The translations under genes were made by a program, and so were the position numbers. Of a stretch of 64,000 nucleotides of DNA, positions 1-7,745 are shown piece by piece (the first letter of the stretch is position 1; each line of letters opens with the position of its first letter). The notes under the pieces are model-generated. The model was not told the DNA's origin. It did no database searches and saw nothing but the letters and a program-made list of their open reading frames with translations. The stretch is taken from NCBI RefSeq assembly GCF_007991515.1, contig NZ_BJYM01000001.1, forward strand, positions 1-64,000, read 5' to 3'. This DNA is from Oceanobacillus sojae. GTDB lineage: Bacteria > Bacillota > Bacilli > Bacillales > Amphibacillaceae.

Positions 1-408
1 TGTGATTAATCTGATGTAATACATTTTTTAACAACTTTTTGATAATTAGACATAAAAACTGATAAATCCAAGCATGATAAAGCTTCAAACATACCCTTGC
101 TTCGTTCTACATTTTAGGTTTGTAAAATGATAAAAAATACAAACTATTGATGAATCTATTAAGATAAACTATCAGTATCTTAAAATAAATCAAGAAGGAA
201 CAACAATTGATTATTTACAGCAGGTTGTGGAAGCGGCAAAAGAGAGTATGAAAAATGAGGGATGTCCTTTAATACAGCGAATGTGAAAGATGGAGAAATT
301 GTCATAAAGCACTGCTCCATTTAGTTAACAAGTATCAAACTTCAACCCGACTGACATTGATTTAGTCGGGTTTATTTTATTTCAAAAATCTTATTAAAGA
401 AATTCCCC
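1..408. other. Gene-free left edge with a degraded coding remnant
   Basis: No intact gene is visible. Positions about 190-290 read as a short helical peptide (DYLQQVVEAAKESMKNEG) that runs into a stop, and the same sequence continues in another frame for about 15 codons. This looks like the frameshifted tail of a decayed gene whose family I do not recognise. It ends at the terminator at 344-380. Confidence 0.3.
344..380 (+). terminator. Rho-independent terminator
   Basis: A 9-bp perfect stem (AACCCGACT / AGTCGGGTT) with an 11-nt loop is followed by a T-rich run. It ends the decayed reading frame to its left and insulates the SDR promoter that follows. Confidence 0.7.
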
Positions 409-439
409 TTGCCTTCAGGTTCACTTGAAGGTTTATACT
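409..439 (+). promoter_or_regulatory. MerR-type promoter with 19-bp spacer
   Basis: A -35 box TTGCCT (409-414) and a -10 box TATACT (434-439) are separated by 19 bp, too long for unassisted sigma-A but typical of MerR-activated promoters. An inverted repeat CCTTCA-N8-TGAAGG (412-431) fills the spacer, which is where MerR dimers bind. It drives the SDR gene at 490; the likely activator is the MerR gene at 1351. Confidence 0.6.
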
Positions 440-489
440 CCAATTTATAGCTTAGATATACAAGCTAATACAAAGGAGGAGGAATTTTC

Positions 490-1236
490 ATGGAAAATAT
501 ACAAAACAAAGTAGTTATCATAACCGGCACCAGCAGCGGAATCGGGGAAAATACAGCAAAATTATTGGCAAAGCACGGTGCGAAGGTAGTTTTAGGAGCC
601 AGACGTGAAGAAAGGTTAAGTAGTATAAAACAGGCCATTGAAGAAGCAGGAGGCACAGCTGTTTACAAAATAACGGATGTTACTTCAAGCAAACAAGTAC
701 AGGAACTAGCTCAATTAGCTTTAGACGAATTTGGAACGATTGATGTTCTTATTAACAATGCAGGTATTATGCCAGTTTCTCCATTACATGCACAGAAAAT
801 GGATGAATGGGATCAAATGATCGATATTAATATCAAAGGAGTATTGTATGGCATATCCGCCGTTCTTCCAACGATGAGAGAGAATAAAAAAGGCCAAATT
901 ATTAATGTTGCTTCTGCGTTAGCGCATGTTGTCGTAGAAAATGCTGCAGTATATGCAGGAACAAAGTTTGCGGTGAAGGCTATCACAGAAGGGCTTCGAC
1001 AGGAGGAATGTGAAAATAATATTCGTACCACGATTATTTCTCCTGGTGCAGTTCAATCAGAAATTACAAATGGGATAACCCATGAAGAAACAAAGGATGC
1101 TGTAAAAGGAATGGTGAGTAAAGTGTGGCTGCAGCCAGAAAGTATTGCAAAAGCCATTGCTTATTCTGTAAATGAGCCGGATGAAGTTTCTACGAATGAA
1201 ATTATCGTCAGACCTACGATTCAAAAAGCTTTTTAA
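490..1236 (+). CDS. SDR family oxidoreductase
   Basis: Classical short-chain dehydrogenase/reductase of 248 aa, full length for the family. Visible are the cofactor loop TGTSSGIG (residues 12-19), NNAG (89-92) and the catalytic triad S142, Y155, K159. The basic GARREER after strand 2 suggests NADP(H). It is a cytosolic carbonyl or alcohol oxidoreductase whose substrate cannot be read from sequence. The start is set by AAAGGAGG at 473-480. It sits under a MerR-type promoter and is followed by a MerR gene, so it is probably induced by an electrophile or aldehyde sensed by that regulator. Confidence 0.9.
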   Translation: MENIQNKVVIITGTSSGIGENTAKLLAKHGAKVVLGARREERLSSIKQAIEEAGGTAVYKITDVTSSKQVQELAQLALDEFGTIDVLINNAGIMPVSPLHAQKMDEWDQMIDINIKGVLYGISAVLPTMRENKKGQIINVASALAHVVVENAAVYAGTKFAVKAITEGLRQEECENNIRTTIISPGAVQSEITNGITHEETKDAVKGMVSKVWLQPESIAKAIAYSVNEPDEVSTNEIIVRPTIQKAF

Positions 1237-1269
1237 TTTCTCCAATTATTATTAATGGAAAGTATCAAA

Positions 1270-1327
1270 TGATTGTATCTTAGAAATGAATGGTCTAAGA
1301 TACAATCACAGATTATAACACTATAAT
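1270..1327 (+). promoter_or_regulatory. 15-bp dyad overlapping the merR promoter
   Basis: A perfect inverted repeat (TGATTGTATCTTAGA at 1270-1284, complement at 1294-1308, 9-nt loop) lies before a -10 box TATAAT (1322-1327). The right arm covers the expected -35 position. There is no T run, so it may be an operator for the downstream regulator rather than a terminator, though it could also serve as the 3' hairpin of the SDR mRNA. Confidence 0.45.
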
Positions 1328-1350
1328 GATAAATAAAAGGAGAAGTTACT

Positions 1351-1746
1351 ATGGTGTATACAATAAAAGAGGCAGCTGCAAAGACAGAACTTGCTCCACA
1401 TACTTTACGTTATTACGAAGAAGAGAAACTTTTACCTTACGTAAAGCGGGATGCAAATGGCTATCGAATCTATACAGAGGAAGATTTATCATGGATTGAA
1501 GTAATTTCCTGCTTGCGTGATGCAAATGTTTCCATCACTGACTTGAAAGAAATGATGAATTTATCAAAAGGGGATAAAGAGGTATTATCCGAACGAATTG
1601 ATATTTTAGAAGCACACCAGAAAAAGCTTCAGGAGCAACAGGAAGAATTAAAGAAAACAGAGGAAATGGTAACCATTAAAATTAACCATTTAAAACAGCT
1701 TGAGAATATGGATCTTTCAAGTCTAAATAAACAAAAACTTTGTTAG
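1351..1746 (+). CDS. MerR family transcriptional regulator
   Basis: 131 aa. The N-terminal winged helix-turn-helix (YTIKEAAAKTELAPHTLRYY, residues 3-22) is followed by the usual DANGYRIYTEEDL wing and a C-terminal dimerisation coiled coil (about residues 80-125, EILEAHQKKLQEQQEEL). There is no separate effector domain and no metal-binding Cys pair, as in the small AdhR/YraB/BltR-like aldehyde or electrophile sensors. The start has AAAGGAGA in front. It lies just after the SDR whose promoter has the MerR geometry, so that SDR is its likely target. Confidence 0.88.
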   Translation: MVYTIKEAAAKTELAPHTLRYYEEEKLLPYVKRDANGYRIYTEEDLSWIEVISCLRDANVSITDLKEMMNLSKGDKEVLSERIDILEAHQKKLQEQQEELKKTEEMVTIKINHLKQLENMDLSSLNKQKLC

Positions 1747-1775
1747 TTATTTTCAAGTGGAAGGTGGTATATTAT

Positions 1776-2219
1776 TTGGGAAATATAGTTTTTCGTAAAG
1801 CAAAGAAAAAAGATTTTCCTCAAATTATAGACTTGCAGACAAAAATATTTAACGGTGAACAAAAGATACCCTCGGAAGCTATATCAGCATTTTTATCAAA
1901 GAAACCACAATGTTGGTGTGCTGTATTCAATGATATGATTATAGGGGCTGTTGCTGCATGGAAAGAGGATAATGTTGTACATTGGGGGCGATTTGTTACA
2001 GATCCTGATCACAAAGGGAATCGTATTGGCAGTAAAATAGTACAATTATCCTTTGATGATTTATTTGCGGATGGAGTTTATGAAATCTACATGGAGGCAA
2101 GAGAGGTAACAGCAAATATAGTATGTAAAATGGGCGGGGAGATAGTCGGTGAGCCTCAGCCATTTTATGTTGGGACAGTTATTCCTGTTATTCTGCGGAA
2201 AAGTAACTATCATCATTAA
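1776..2219 (+). CDS. GNAT family N-acetyltransferase
   Basis: 147 aa from a TTG start at 1776, chosen because AAGGTGG (1761-1767) sits 8 nt upstream and the protein then begins at the first GNAT strand (IVFRKAKKKDFPQI). Motif A is present but slightly unusual: FVTDPDHKGNRIGSKIV, where the pyrophosphate loop reads HKGNRIG. The later part (EIYMEAREVTANIVCKMGGEIVG) is the usual strand 5/helix 4 region. The acceptor substrate is unknown. It starts 29 nt after the merR stop, so the two are probably co-transcribed. Confidence 0.75.
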   Translation: MGNIVFRKAKKKDFPQIIDLQTKIFNGEQKIPSEAISAFLSKKPQCWCAVFNDMIIGAVAAWKEDNVVHWGRFVTDPDHKGNRIGSKIVQLSFDDLFADGVYEIYMEAREVTANIVCKMGGEIVGEPQPFYVGTVIPVILRKSNYHH

Positions 2220-2249
2220 TTTACAATTTGTGTTCACGAAAACAGTTCT

Positions 2250-2286
2250 ATGCAGTTTAAACTTAACAAGTTGACTGCATTTTTTG
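2250..2286 (+). terminator. Rho-independent terminator
   Basis: ATGCAGT (2250-2256) pairs with ACTGCAT (2274-2280); the stem is extended inside by AACTT/AAGTT and followed by T6. It ends the merR-acetyltransferase unit. Confidence 0.65.
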
Positions 2287-2484
2287 TGCTTTATCTGCAA
2301 AACATGCTTTCCTGTCATGTTAATGCAAAAAGGTAAAGAACCTTATCAGACAAAAATCACAGCTTAGCACAACTAAGAAGTAAACATTAAATTATTTAAA
2401 GTAGTATGATGAACAGGTTTTAGTTTCAAAGAACTCTTTTCGGGGTATCGCTATTCAGATAAACGAATGAAAGAGAGAAGCTAA

Positions 2485-3684
2485 ATGACATTTACAAAAT
2501 CTAAATCTATTTCCAACAAAATTGGTATTATTGCTAGTTTATTAGTACTAACAGGCACGTTTATTTTACTTTGGCGTTCCTTTTCTGCTAGTGGATATGG
2601 TACGTATTCAGGGCAGATTGCATTTTACTTGCTTACATTCCCTTTAACATTATTAATTTTAGGTGTAGCGTCTTTCATTATTTTACTCCTTCTTATTAGG
2701 AAGAAATCTGCATTATTTTTAAAAATAATTTGGGCGGTCATCTGTATTTCATTTTTAGGAATAGCGCTTCTTTCCGGGATTCAAAACAAACACTATGCAG
2801 ATCGTATTGGCACAAAAACAGCATTGATGGATAACTATACATTCTCTTTTTCTGGTACAGATACGTATTCCGATCTAGAAGAAGATGTTGTTTATAAAAC
2901 TGCCGAAGATGAAGATTTATTACTGGATGTATGGGATACGAAAGTTAATGATGAAAATCGTCCTGTTATTGTAAATATTCATGGCGGCGGATGGAGCAGT
3001 GGAGATAAAAGTGAGGTTTCCTCTTGGAGCAAATGGTTTAATTCGAAGGGGTATGTTGTATTTAATGTGGAATACAGTCAAAACGGCCCCGATATGTGGC
3101 AAAAACAAATTTCAGATACACATGCAGCGTTAAACTGGATTGTTGAACATGCGAATGAATATCATTTAGATATAAACAGAATTAATTTAATAGGAGCTTC
3201 TGCCGGAGGCCATCTAGCCTTATTAACGGGGTACACGGAACTAAAGGAAAACAGCCTTGTTCCCAAAGAAACGGATTCCGACTCCACAGTGAAAATAAAT
3301 TCTATTATTAATCTATATGGACCATCGGATTTATTACAGCTCTATGGTAAAAATAATAGTAAAGAATTTGTTCAGCCACTGCTAGAACAACTCATGGATG
3401 ACCAGCCAAAAACAGAAGAAATCAAACAAAGTTATCAGCAAATGTCTCCTATTCAGTATGTAAATGAATCATCTGCCCCCACTGTTTCATTTGTAGGTCT
3501 AAAAGATAAAGTGGTACCTGAAGAGCAAATAGAGATATTGCATGAAAAACTTGATGAAAATAATATAGATAACCGAGCTTACTATTTTCCTTTTTCTGAC
3601 CATAGTTATGACACTAACTGGGACAGTATAGCTAATCAAGCAACCAGACAAAAAATAGAAGAGTTTTTAAATGAATATAACTAG
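2485..3684 (+). CDS. Membrane-anchored alpha/beta hydrolase (esterase/lipase type)
   Basis: 399 aa. The first ~110 residues contain three hydrophobic helices (about 13-32, 46-72, 78-97), then comes an alpha/beta hydrolase domain of the BD-FAE/esterase group. The oxyanion motif HGGGW is near residue 164, the nucleophile elbow GASAGG near 237, and candidate acid and base residues are the D of GLKDKVV and the H of SDHSYD. The catalytic domain probably faces outside. It is a monocistronic gene with its own terminator. The substrate, likely a short acyl or acetyl ester, is unknown. Confidence 0.8.
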   Translation: MTFTKSKSISNKIGIIASLLVLTGTFILLWRSFSASGYGTYSGQIAFYLLTFPLTLLILGVASFIILLLLIRKKSALFLKIIWAVICISFLGIALLSGIQNKHYADRIGTKTALMDNYTFSFSGTDTYSDLEEDVVYKTAEDEDLLLDVWDTKVNDENRPVIVNIHGGGWSSGDKSEVSSWSKWFNSKGYVVFNVEYSQNGPDMWQKQISDTHAALNWIVEHANEYHLDINRINLIGASAGGHLALLTGYTELKENSLVPKETDSDSTVKINSIINLYGPSDLLQLYGKNNSKEFVQPLLEQLMDDQPKTEEIKQSYQQMSPIQYVNESSAPTVSFVGLKDKVVPEEQIEILHEKLDENNIDNRAYYFPFSDHSYDTNWDSIANQATRQKIEEFLNEYN

Positions 3685-3720
3685 GATTTATTGGGTAAGG
3701 GAAAGCTACAAACTAGTGAA

Positions 3721-3776
3721 AAAAGTAACTAAGTGAAGAATTTGTATAACTTCTTCACTTAGTTACTTTTTATTTT
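3721..3776. terminator. Bidirectional terminator, 20-bp perfect stem
   Basis: AAAAGTAACTAAGTGAAGAA (3721-3740) is the exact reverse complement of 3751-3770, with a 10-nt loop and T tracts on both strands. It separates the convergent hydrolase and Lrp/AsnC genes and overlaps the stop codon of the latter. Confidence 0.85.
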
Positions 3777-4207
3777 TTCATATCAAATGGGTCAATTACT
3801 TTCTTGTCATGAGAAGATAGTACAATATTCGTTGATGGTGTTCCATATTGCATCGTATCATCAATAAATTGTTCTAAGCTTTCCACAGAATGTGTGGCTA
3901 ATTTGGCAATATAGCTTACCTCTCCGGCAACTCTATAACACTCCAGCACATCCGGATGATTATTACAAAAATTAGATAATGCTTTACAATCTGTTGATTT
4001 AAACAATACAAGTGCAGTAATGGGACGATTTAACTTTTTTAAAGAGATATGCGCATGATAACCCTCAATAATTTGCTGTTCTTCTAATCTTCGTACTCTT
4101 TCAATGACGGATGGAGAGGTTAAATGAACGGCTTTTGCTAAATCTTTCATAGAGATTTTCGCATTTTCCTGTAATATTCTCAAAATGTTTCTATCAATTG
4201 CATCCAT
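3770..4207 (-). CDS. Lrp/AsnC family transcriptional regulator
   Basis: About 145 aa: N-terminal HTH (IDRNILRILQENAKISMKDL ... TSPSVIERVRRLEE) followed by the RAM/AsnC effector domain. I start it at the ATG giving MDAIDRN, the family's usual N-terminus; an ATG three codons earlier (4216) is equally possible because the AAAGG ribosome binding site is not ideally spaced from either. It is transcribed away from the isochorismatase-like gene at 4408 and is its likely regulator. It resembles the second Lrp-type protein of the window (12006-12422). Confidence 0.85.
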   Translation of the reverse strand: MDAIDRNILRILQENAKISMKDLAKAVHLTSPSVIERVRRLEEQQIIEGYHAHISLKKLNRPITALVLFKSTDCKALSNFCNNHPDVLECYRVAGEVSYIAKLATHSVESLEQFIDDTMQYGTPSTNIVLSSHDKKVIDPFDMKK

Positions 4208-4407
4208 AAAATACATCAACCTTTTTTTATTAAACAGAATATCTTATATTCCTAATTATGAAAAGCCAAACACTCAAAAATCCTTTTTGGTCTTATTTAA
4301 ATGCCTTTGATTTTTATATAAAATAAGATAGCAGAAGAGGTGAAACTGTTTATTGGCAGGAAATATATAAAATTATAGATTAAAATTTAAGTATGGAGGG
4401 TGAAGAT

Positions 4408-4962
4408 ATGAAAGGGAAAAAAGCTTTAATCATGATAGATGTTCAAAAGGCATTTGAAGATAAGAAATGGGGAGAACGGAATAATCCTGATGCTGAAAAA
4501 AATATGAAAATAGTATTAGATAAATGCCGGGAATATCAATGGGAAATTATTCATATTCAGCATATTTCTGATGACCCTGAATCTGTATTTTATGAAAAAG
4601 GAGAGGGCTTTCCTATTAAACAAATCGTTACTCCTTTGCAGCAAGAAAAAGTAATAACCAAAAGAGTAAACAGTGCTTTTATCGGAACGGATTTAGATGA
4701 ATATTTGCAGACATGTCAGATTGAAACAACAGCAATTGTTGGCTTAACCACGCCGCATTGTGTGTCTACAACAACAAGAGCGAGCGGGAATTTAGGATAT
4801 AAAACGTATCTGCTTTCAGATGCAACTGCTGCGTTTGGAATGAAGGATCATTATGGTGAGTTCATAGATGCTGATATAATCCATCACTTGTCACTGGCAA
4901 CGATTCATGATGAGTTTGCTAATGTATTAACTACAAGGGAGTTTATTCAAACTGTACTGTGA
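4408..4962 (+). CDS. Isochorismatase family cysteine hydrolase
   Basis: 184 aa, typical length. The catalytic triad is visible as D11 (MIDVQKAF), K85 (ITKRVNSAF) and C118 (GLTTPHCVSTTTR). Such enzymes cleave C-N or C-O bonds, for example in nicotinamide, carbamoyl or isochorismate-type substrates; this sequence does not tell which. The start at 4408 is chosen because GGAGGG (4396-4400 and next base) is correctly spaced; an ATG at 4393 lies inside that binding site. It is divergent from an Lrp/AsnC regulator. Confidence 0.85.
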   Translation: MKGKKALIMIDVQKAFEDKKWGERNNPDAEKNMKIVLDKCREYQWEIIHIQHISDDPESVFYEKGEGFPIKQIVTPLQQEKVITKRVNSAFIGTDLDEYLQTCQIETTAIVGLTTPHCVSTTTRASGNLGYKTYLLSDATAAFGMKDHYGEFIDADIIHHLSLATIHDEFANVLTTREFIQTVL

Positions 4963-5208
4963 AAGCACCATGTTTTATAGATATGAAATAGACAGTAAAA
5001 AAGTGCTTTGAAGAGCTTCTAATCAAACAATCAACTTGATAAATTCTTGCAAACGTAAAATTGAAGATGGAACAAATTTAGTCTGCAATAATGATACGTT
5101 CGTAAAAGTAGTAAACCCATACAGAAAAAACAGTTATTGAAGCAAGCAGTTGATTTATAAGCAGCCCAGGTGAATAGAACTAATTATTTTGTTCAATTTC
5201 TATCATTT
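4963..5208. other. Intergenic, possible short coding remnant
   Basis: No terminator or gene is recognised. One stretch (about 5035-5130) stays open and reads like protein, but it has no start, ends in stops and matches no family I know. Confidence 0.25.
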
Positions 5209-5799
5209 CTATTTTAATGTTGCCTGGAATTCTCTAAACCATTCTATTTCAAATTTAATCTTCGCAATTCCTAAATCCAGTGTTGCATATTGGAAGAAGG
5301 CAATTGATTTCAAACCGTCTTCAGTCAAAAATTCTGTAGCGCCACCAGCTTCTTTTAACTTGTTAATAAACACTGGACCGAAATCATTTCTTTGACCAAT
5401 CGATGCTTTAATGGCTTCCAGGTGATGTAAATTCTTTTCTAATTCATCAATGTAGCGACTAACAAACTTCTCATGCTCGGAGCTATCTGCAAATCCTTGA
5501 AAGAACAGCTTGCTTAATTCCATGTTTTTTTCTTTATATAACATAGGAGTTGATATATTTTCTCTAAAGTGATTTTTTCCTGCTTCGGTGATAAAGTATG
5601 TTTTTTTATTTATGCCGCCTTCCACTCGTTCTTCGTAGGTAATCCATTCTTTTTTTAATAATTTATTTATGCCTGCTTGAATACTTCCAGTACTATCACT
5701 GCTGACAGTGGAGAGATTTTTTTTGATAAATTGCCTTAATTCATAAATCGTCGATCCCTGAATCATCAGAAATCCTAAAATGATATTATCCATAATCAT
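5209..5799 (-). CDS. PadR family transcriptional regulator
   Basis: 196 aa with the PadR winged helix at the N-terminus (ILGFLMIQGSTIYELRQFIK, then SIQAGINKLLKKEWITYEE and the wing NKKTYFITEAGKNHF) and the C-terminal Vir/PadR-2-like dimerisation helices (ELEKNLHHLEAIK). AAAGGAGA precedes the ATG. It is the second gene of a two-gene unit behind a four-helix membrane protein, 13 nt downstream of it. The palindrome at 6231-6259 in front of the pair is its likely autoregulatory operator. Confidence 0.85.
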   Translation of the reverse strand: MIMDNIILGFLMIQGSTIYELRQFIKKNLSTVSSDSTGSIQAGINKLLKKEWITYEERVEGGINKKTYFITEAGKNHFRENISTPMLYKEKNMELSKLFFQGFADSSEHEKFVSRYIDELEKNLHHLEAIKASIGQRNDFGPVFINKLKEAGGATEFLTEDGLKSIAFFQYATLDLGIAKIKFEIEWFREFQATLK

Positions 5800-5812
5800 A
5801 TATCTCCTTTAT

Positions 5813-6190
5813 TTAAAAGAATCCTGTGACAAAAAAACAAATAGATGCCAATAAAGATAAAGGCGTCATTAAATATCTTTCCTTTTTACTGGAAGATAAG
5901 CTATTCATCCCTACATTTAATAAAAGATAAAATCCAAAGAAAATGCATAATCCCTTTTGTACATTAAAAGGAAAAAACGTAGTAATTACCTCGCCTGCAT
6001 CAAGTATAGCTATAATTGCAACTGCTTGGATAATTAGCGAGATTCCGCTCATTATTCTCATTTTGGAAGGTAATATTTTATATTTTCCACCCAGAGTAAA
6101 TTCTCCTAACGGGTATCCCAAAGTTACGAGCAGCGTCAACAGTGCAATACATCCAAAAATGATGGCGCCTATTATTGAAAAAGAAAGCAT
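5813..6190 (-). CDS. Small four-helix membrane protein, unknown function
   Basis: 125 aa with four predicted membrane segments (about residues 5-25, 46-66, 78-96, 106-124) and short loops. The first loop holds GYPLGEFTLGGKYKILPS, which I recognise as a pattern in uncharacterised Firmicute membrane proteins, but I cannot assign a function. AAGGAGG lies in front of the ATG. As the first gene of a unit with a PadR regulator it may be a stress-induced membrane component. Confidence 0.7.
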   Translation of the reverse strand: MLSFSIIGAIIFGCIALLTLLVTLGYPLGEFTLGGKYKILPSKMRIMSGISLIIQAVAIIAILDAGEVITTFFPFNVQKGLCIFFGFYLLLNVGMNSLSSSKKERYLMTPLSLLASICFFVTGFF

Positions 6191-6230
6191 TACAAAACCT
6201 CCTTGATAAAATTAGATGAATAAAATAACA

Positions 6231-6259
6231 TTACTATTAGTAATATATCTAATAGTAAC
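6231..6259 (-). promoter_or_regulatory. Palindromic operator of the PadR unit
   Basis: TTACTATTAG (6232-6241) and CTAATAGTAA (6250-6259) form a perfect 10-bp dyad spaced by 8 bp. The left half also belongs to a second 15-nt palindrome (6231-6245). It lies 41 bp before the membrane protein start, where an autorepressor would act. Confidence 0.5.
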
Positions 6260-6561
6260 ATTATTAATGAGAAATGTCAGTATTTTTTTGATTTCTATAA
6301 ATATAAAAATTTGAGAAGGAGGCAGAAGAGAGTATAATTTCTATGTTGATAAGGTAACTTCTGATTTTAAAAGAATTAAAAAATTACATGAACTAATTTA
6401 AAATACATTCAATTAAATAAATCCTTGTCTAAAAATACTAAGTACATTTTTTAGAGACACTTACCTTTACACCAGTATCTCACCTAAAAGTGCGTACTTA
6501 CATAAGATTTGTTTGCATTCTATAATCAAATAGAAACAAATTTGAAGGAGGATGCAAACAC
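6260..6561 (+). promoter_or_regulatory. Promoter region of the NAD(P)H oxidoreductase
   Basis: No gene is present. A -10 box TATAAT lies at 6521-6526 with only a poor -35. Upstream are TACTAAGTA (6436-6444) and AAGTGCGTACTT (6489-6499 region), short palindromes of the kind bound by HxlR/YodB-like repressors. The first is shared with 16753-16763 near another HxlR gene. Confidence 0.4.
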
Positions 6562-7122
6562 ATGAAAACACTTATTGTAGCAGCTCACCCGAGTATCGAG
6601 ACATCTACTGTAAATAAACGTTGGGTAGAGGAGTTAAAAAAATATCCTGAAAAATATACAGTACATGAATTATATAGAGCTTATCCAGCAGAAAAAATAG
6701 ATGTAGAAAAGGAAAGGGGGCTGATTGAATCGCATGAAAACTTGGTGTTGCAATTCCCGATTCAATGGTTTAATAGTCCATCACTTTTAAAGAAGTGGAT
6801 GGATGAAGTTTTCGATTACGGCTGGGCCTACGGTTCCAATGGCGGAGACAAATTAAAAAACCGGAAAGTGGCGCTGGCGGTTTCAGCAGGTATCCGATCC
6901 AGCGATTATAGGAAAGAGGGGAGATATGGCCATACGTTAGAACAAATACTTATTCCATTTGAAACCACTTTTTTCTATTGTAAGGCAGATTATCGTTCTA
7001 TTCATGCGTTTTACGGCGAAGAGAAAAAACCGGGTGGAACAGAAGAGGAGGAGTTAAAGCCTGGGGAAAATGGGTTGGAGCGTAACACAATGAAATATAT
7101 AACATTTTTGAATAATCTATAG
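6562..7122 (+). CDS. NAD(P)H-dependent oxidoreductase, flavodoxin-like fold
   Basis: 186 aa of the KefF/MdaB/YwrO quinone reductase group. It has the N-terminal TLIVAAHPSIETSTVNKRW phosphate loop for FMN/FAD and the family signature FPIQWFNSPSLLKKWMDEVF (about 73-92), followed by FDYGWAYG. It is a two-electron reductase of quinones or similar electrophiles in the cytosol. AAGGAGGATG precedes the ATG. It is convergent with an HxlR regulator at 7155; in B. subtilis comparable reductases are under YodB/HypR-type HxlR control, so that pairing is plausible here. Confidence 0.88.
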   Translation: MKTLIVAAHPSIETSTVNKRWVEELKKYPEKYTVHELYRAYPAEKIDVEKERGLIESHENLVLQFPIQWFNSPSLLKKWMDEVFDYGWAYGSNGGDKLKNRKVALAVSAGIRSSDYRKEGRYGHTLEQILIPFETTFFYCKADYRSIHAFYGEEKKPGGTEEEELKPGENGLERNTMKYITFLNNL

Positions 7123-7123
7123 T

Positions 7124-7162
7124 CATAAAACCCGGAGGCAAGTTGCTACGGGTTTTATGTAT
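7124..7162. terminator. Bidirectional terminator
   Basis: An 11-bp stem CATAAAACCCG (7124-7134) / CGGGTTTTATG (7149-7159) separates the convergent oxidoreductase and HxlR genes and contains the HxlR stop codon. Confidence 0.75.
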
Positions 7163-7520
7163 GTTCATTATAGTACTCACAAACCTTATTGTTATATGTT
7201 GTTATCCCTTGTTTTTTAAGATGTTCATCACCGGTATCACACATTTCTTTTAATAATGACAAAAAGGAACGTCCATACTCCGTAAGACTGTATTCAACTC
7301 TGATTGGAACTTCGTCTGCATAAACAGCCCGCTTAATTAGACCGTCTGCTTGTAATTGCTTTAACTGTTCATTCAATACTTTATGAGAAACGCCTTCACA
7401 AATTTTAAGTAAATCTTTAGTCCGCTTATTTCCATAACCGAGCTGATAAAGGATAATGCTTTTCCATTTTCCGCTTATGATATTTTGAACCACATCAAAT
7501 CCTGTATGAACTTTATTCAA
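7155..7520 (-). CDS. HxlR family transcriptional regulator
   Basis: 121 aa winged helix: DVVQNIISGKWKSIILYQLG, the recognition part SHKVLNEQLKQLQADGLIKR and the wing VPIRVEYSLTEYGRSF are all in place. The N-terminal Cys used by redox-sensing YodB/HypR is absent, while Cys is found in ICEG, EMCD and KVCEY. The start is a TTG preceded by AGGGGTG. It is convergent with the quinone-type reductase at 6562 and divergent from the frameshifted SDR at 7746; the palindrome at 7534-7547 lies in front of it. Confidence 0.85.
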   Translation of the reverse strand: MNKVHTGFDVVQNIISGKWKSIILYQLGYGNKRTKDLLKICEGVSHKVLNEQLKQLQADGLIKRAVYADEVPIRVEYSLTEYGRSFLSLLKEMCDTGDEHLKKQGITTYNNKVCEYYNEHT

Positions 7521-7533
7521 AACAATTCACCCC

Positions 7534-7598
7534 TTACTTGAAAGTAACCTAGTAACAACAAAGTGCAGTATTTTCAATTATACAAACTCAAGTTACTA
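7534..7598. promoter_or_regulatory. Candidate HxlR operators
   Basis: TTACTTGAAAGTAA (7534-7547) is a perfect 6-2-6 palindrome directly upstream of the HxlR start. A further pair, TAGTAAC (7550-7556) and GTTACTA (7592-7598), forms a spaced dyad with the same TTACT core. Confidence 0.45.
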
Positions 7599-7645
7599 TG
7601 ATTATAACAAAAATATAAGGTGGTGATGTTAAAAGAAGCTTGGCA

Positions 7646-7683
7646 TAAAGTAGATACTATTTATTAAACACATATCTACTTTA
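7646..7683. repeat. 11-bp inverted repeat before the SDR pseudogene
   Basis: TAAAGTAGATA (7646-7656) and TATCTACTTTA (7673-7683) are exact complements with a 16-nt loop. No T run follows, so an operator or mRNA 5' structure is more likely than a terminator. Confidence 0.4.
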
Positions 7684-7745
7684 AAGATTGATTTTGCTCT
7701 ATACGGGACTTAATAAAGGTACTTAATAACAAAGGAGGGGAAAGA

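Noticed and set aside
1740..1775. Extended start of the GNAT protein at TTG 1740
   Set aside because: It would overlap the merR stop and lacks a ribosome binding site, whereas TTG 1776 has AAGGTGG at proper distance and begins at the domain edge.
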